Of a stretch of DNA of 6,493 nt, positions 4,303-6,493 are shown one piece after another. The stretch comes from an uncultured Lachnospiraceae bacterium (lineage in GTDB: Bacteria; Bacillota_A; Clostridia; Lachnospirales; Lachnospiraceae). Made by a program: the position numbers and the translations under genes. The stretch is taken from the NCBI GenBank assembly GCA_902796775.1, contig CADBQK010000246.1:1-6493 (forward strand), read 5' to 3'. The notes beneath the pieces were generated by a model. It saw nothing but the letters and a program-made list of their open reading frames with translations. It ran no database searches and was not told the DNA's origin. Positions within the stretch are counted from its first letter, which is position 1. Each line of letters begins with the position of its first letter.

Positions 4303-6493
4303 TCAGTTTTCCTCTGGTGTTGAACAATCCGGCACGCGGATGCGGGCAGTCTCATTTCCGAGGATCAGATATCCGTCTCCCTTACAAAATGTCCCGGAGA
4401 ACTTTTTTACCGTTGCGTAAGGCAATTCCCCGATTTTCAGATTACCCAGGTCATCAAAGAAAAGCAGTCTGCGATCTTCTTTAATCTTTTTCAGAATCTC
4501 CGATCCATAAGGGATGCTCACATTTTCAAGAGCGCCAAAAACCACGCATATATTCATACTCTTAAGTTTTCCCGTTAACGCACGCCAAGCTTCGATGCAC
4601 GCCTTATCCGACGATATCGCGTTGATCGCCTCTGTGTTGTTAAGCAACAACACCAGTGTCGGAGATTTGTCGAGAACCGAGAGATCTCCGCCTGCAAAGC
4701 GTGCATAACGCTCTTCTGCTTTTTCCTGCATCTGGAGCAACATCTTGGATGCCTGCTCAGGGAGGAAAGCATAGTCCTTTACACAGGAAAAACCGGCCAG
4801 AGCCTGAAGCGAGCGATCAATGCCGTCAACGATATAGAACTCCGTATGCAGTCCTTCTGTCTCTTCTGCTGCAGTGAGCAGGTATCGCTGAAAGTTCCGA
4901 ACGTCTTCTTCTCGGCCCGAAACCGCCAGAACACCCAATGCGGCGAGTTTCAGAGAAAGTGGTTTCACCGTGGCATAGTCCAGTCCGAACATCAGCCTTC
5001 CTCCACTATATTCCTCCGAATAGCGGGAAAAAGCATCCCTTATCATAAACTCCTCCGGAATAGAAGGTATTACCGGCGCATGCTTTCCGTTTACCTCCGC
5101 CGTACGTTCCGCACAGAAGCCGCGGATGGTCTTGGCGCGGTCAATCTCCCGTTCCGAGTCGAAGGCGAGAAAGCTCTGGCACTCATATACCGCGTTTTCC
5201 CAAGGCACTAAGCAGCGGCCGGGAATTTCCTTTGGCCGCAACGAGGTACGCCCCAGAAGCGTATTATAAACGGTTATGTCGTTATTGTACAAAGCAATTC
5301 GATTGGCAAATTCCGGCAGATAGGACATTCCGCCAACCGGCTGCACCGACGTCGCCGCAACGCTGATGCCAAACTTCAGCCCATCCCTGCAAAGCGAAAG
5401 CAGAGGATCGTCATCCAGTGGGAAATACGCCTTTGCGGCAGCCAGATCGTCCACCAAAAGAAGGATCTGCGGCAGATCATGTGTACCGCTCTCCCGATAG
5501 GCAGAAAGGCTATCGATGCCCATCGTCATAAACCGTTTTCGCCGCAATTCCACCTGCTCAGTGAGCATACAGAACAGATTCTTGATTCTCTCGGATTCCT
5601 GTAAGGTTACAACGCCGCCAACATGCGGCAAATCCTCAAAGTTTTTCAGGAACAGCGACGAAAACTCCAGGATGTATATATTTACTTCCTTCGGAGTATA
5701 CAATTCAGCCGCGCCGCGCAGGATCGTCAGCAGCAAGTTCGTTTTTCCCATCATCTGAGAACCGATGATCAGCGTATTGCGAGAGAAGACATCGAGGCTA
5801 TACTCGCCCATAAACTGCCTTTCCGGATCATCCCGTATCCCGATCGGAAGCAGTCCGAACGGCCGTTCCAAATCTGCTTTGCTGAGGTCCGGGTAGCAAA
5901 TTCGCGCAGGAAGCGGCGGGCAGAAGATATCTGGCAGCTTCTGAATACCGTGTGTGCTGCAATAGTTCTTGATTGCCTCCAGTGCTTCGCCGAGCTGCGT
6001 GCTTTCGCTGCCGTCCAGAAGACGAATTTTCCCGCCCCCGTAGGCTGACTGAAAGAGCTGCAGATCGTCATCGATTTTCAAATAACCTCGGCCGGGATCC
6101 TTGATACGGGCAGCAAGGTCGGAACCGATCATATCCCGACTCTCATTTGTGTTGGCAACTTTCATGCATAGCTGTTTCAAAACATTTGCCCGTATCTTGT
6201 CATCAACCACACCGGAGGGACTTTGCGTAGCCAGAATCAACTTTACTCCTAATGATCTCCCTTGCTGTGCCGTAGTAATGAAATCCTTCACTAGTTCAGG
6301 CATCTGACGTTTCATTTCGGCAAACTCATCCACCACGATGAACAGATGCGGCAAAGGTTCCGTCACTTTTCCCTGCCTGTACTTCTCCGTATAATCGGTA
6401 ATAGTCTTAATTGGTTTTTTGTCTTCTGGATGATGGTTATTATATTCCCTGAACAACGCCATCCGCCTCGAGATTTCAGCTTTTATCGAGGTC
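4303..6493 (-). CDS. essC: EssC-type FtsK/SpoIIIE ATPase of the type VIIb secretion system, C-terminal part
   Basis: The frame is open to the right edge, so the 5' part is missing; 729 residues are visible, numbered here from the first complete codon at the edge. EssC is the membrane-anchored hexameric motor that recognises and translocates WXG100 and LXG substrates. Residues 1-155 are the end of ATPase domain 1: ISRRMALF, Walker B FIVVDEF (51-57, D55-E56), TTAQQGRSLG and LILATQ, then PGRGYL and LFQSAYGGG. Residues about 210-455 are domain 2, with Walker A GSQMMGKT (244-251) and Walker B ILLLVDD (D348-D349). Residues about 490-720 are domain 3: its P-loop position reads SGREEDVRN without GKT and its Walker B position reads LLLNN, so it is degenerate. 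EssC C-terminal domains are known to vary with the effectors encoded just downstream, and the partner and toxin genes indeed follow here. The stop is intact. Confidence 0.95.
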   Translation of the reverse strand, partial: TSIKAEISRRMALFREYNNHHPEDKKPIKTITDYTEKYRQGKVTEPLPHLFIVVDEFAEMKRQMPELVKDFITTAQQGRSLGVKLILATQSPSGVVDDKIRANVLKQLCMKVANTNESRDMIGSDLAARIKDPGRGYLKIDDDLQLFQSAYGGGKIRLLDGSESTQLGEALEAIKNYCSTHGIQKLPDIFCPPLPARICYPDLSKADLERPFGLLPIGIRDDPERQFMGEYSLDVFSRNTLIIGSQMMGKTNLLLTILRGAAELYTPKEVNIYILEFSSLFLKNFEDLPHVGGVVTLQESERIKNLFCMLTEQVELRRKRFMTMGIDSLSAYRESGTHDLPQILLLVDDLAAAKAYFPLDDDPLLSLCRDGLKFGISVAATSVQPVGGMSYLPEFANRIALYNNDITVYNTLLGRTSLRPKEIPGRCLVPWENAVYECQSFLAFDSEREIDRAKTIRGFCAERTAEVNGKHAPVIPSIPEEFMIRDAFSRYSEEYSGGRLMFGLDYATVKPLSLKLAALGVLAVSGREEDVRNFQRYLLTAAEETEGLHTEFYIVDGIDRSLQALAGFSCVKDYAFLPEQASKMLLQMQEKAEERYARFAGGDLSVLDKSPTLVLLLNNTEAINAISSDKACIEAWRALTGKLKSMNICVVFGALENVSIPYGSEILKKIKEDRRLLFFDDLGNLKIGELPYATVKKFSGTFCKGDGYLILGNETARIRVPDCSTPEEN

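Noticed and set aside
5623..6048. Plus-strand open frames opposite essC
   Set aside because: They are antisense shadows of a strongly conserved ATPase; their composition is basic and irregular.
1..6493. CRISPR array, tRNA, rRNA, insertion sequence or transposase
   Set aside because: No regularly spaced repeats, tRNA-like cloverleaf, rRNA motif or transposase-like protein was seen on either strand.

Overview
This window is the 3' end of a type VIIb (ESX-like) protein secretion locus from a Gram-positive Firmicute, most likely a gut-type member of the Clostridia. This rests on an EssC-type ATPase, a WXG100 protein and an LXG polymorphic toxin with YwqH/YwqI-type small partners. No rRNA, tRNA or marker gene narrows the taxon. 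Every supported gene lies on the minus strand, so the transcript reads from the right edge (6493) to the left edge (1).

In transcription order, 6493-4303 is the C-terminal part of EssC, the motor ATPase. It holds the end of ATPase domain 1, all of domain 2 and a degenerate domain 3; its N-terminus lies outside the window. After 63 bases come two small helical proteins of the kind that pair with LXG effectors: a YwqH/DUF5082-like protein (4239-3850) and a YwqI/DUF5344-like protein (3841-3584). Next is an 838-residue effector (3565-1049). It has an N-terminal LXG domain, a coiled-coil plus hydrophobic glycine-rich middle, and a C-terminal domain recognisable as Ntox15 (the Tde-type nuclease family), with an intact HxxD motif at H766-D769. 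A DUF4176 protein (1043-729) follows after 5 bases, then a WXG100 protein (653-387).

Beyond the WXG100 stop is a 281-base gap with no confident gene. It holds a perfect 19-bp inverted repeat (227-245/256-274), the probable end of the operon. A new gene then starts at 105 and runs off the left edge; its first 35 residues contain an exact RanBP2-type zinc-finger pattern.

Inferred working model: the two small helical proteins bind the LXG domain and present the effector to EssC. WXG100 acts as secreted substrate or co-factor, DUF4176 is an effector-associated accessory protein, and the Ntox15 tip attacks nucleic acid in a rival cell. No recognisable immunity gene for the nuclease lies inside the window. 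That is its most interesting gap, because a producer of an active Ntox15 toxin should need one.

All family assignments come from reading motifs and recalling family sequences; no database search was run.
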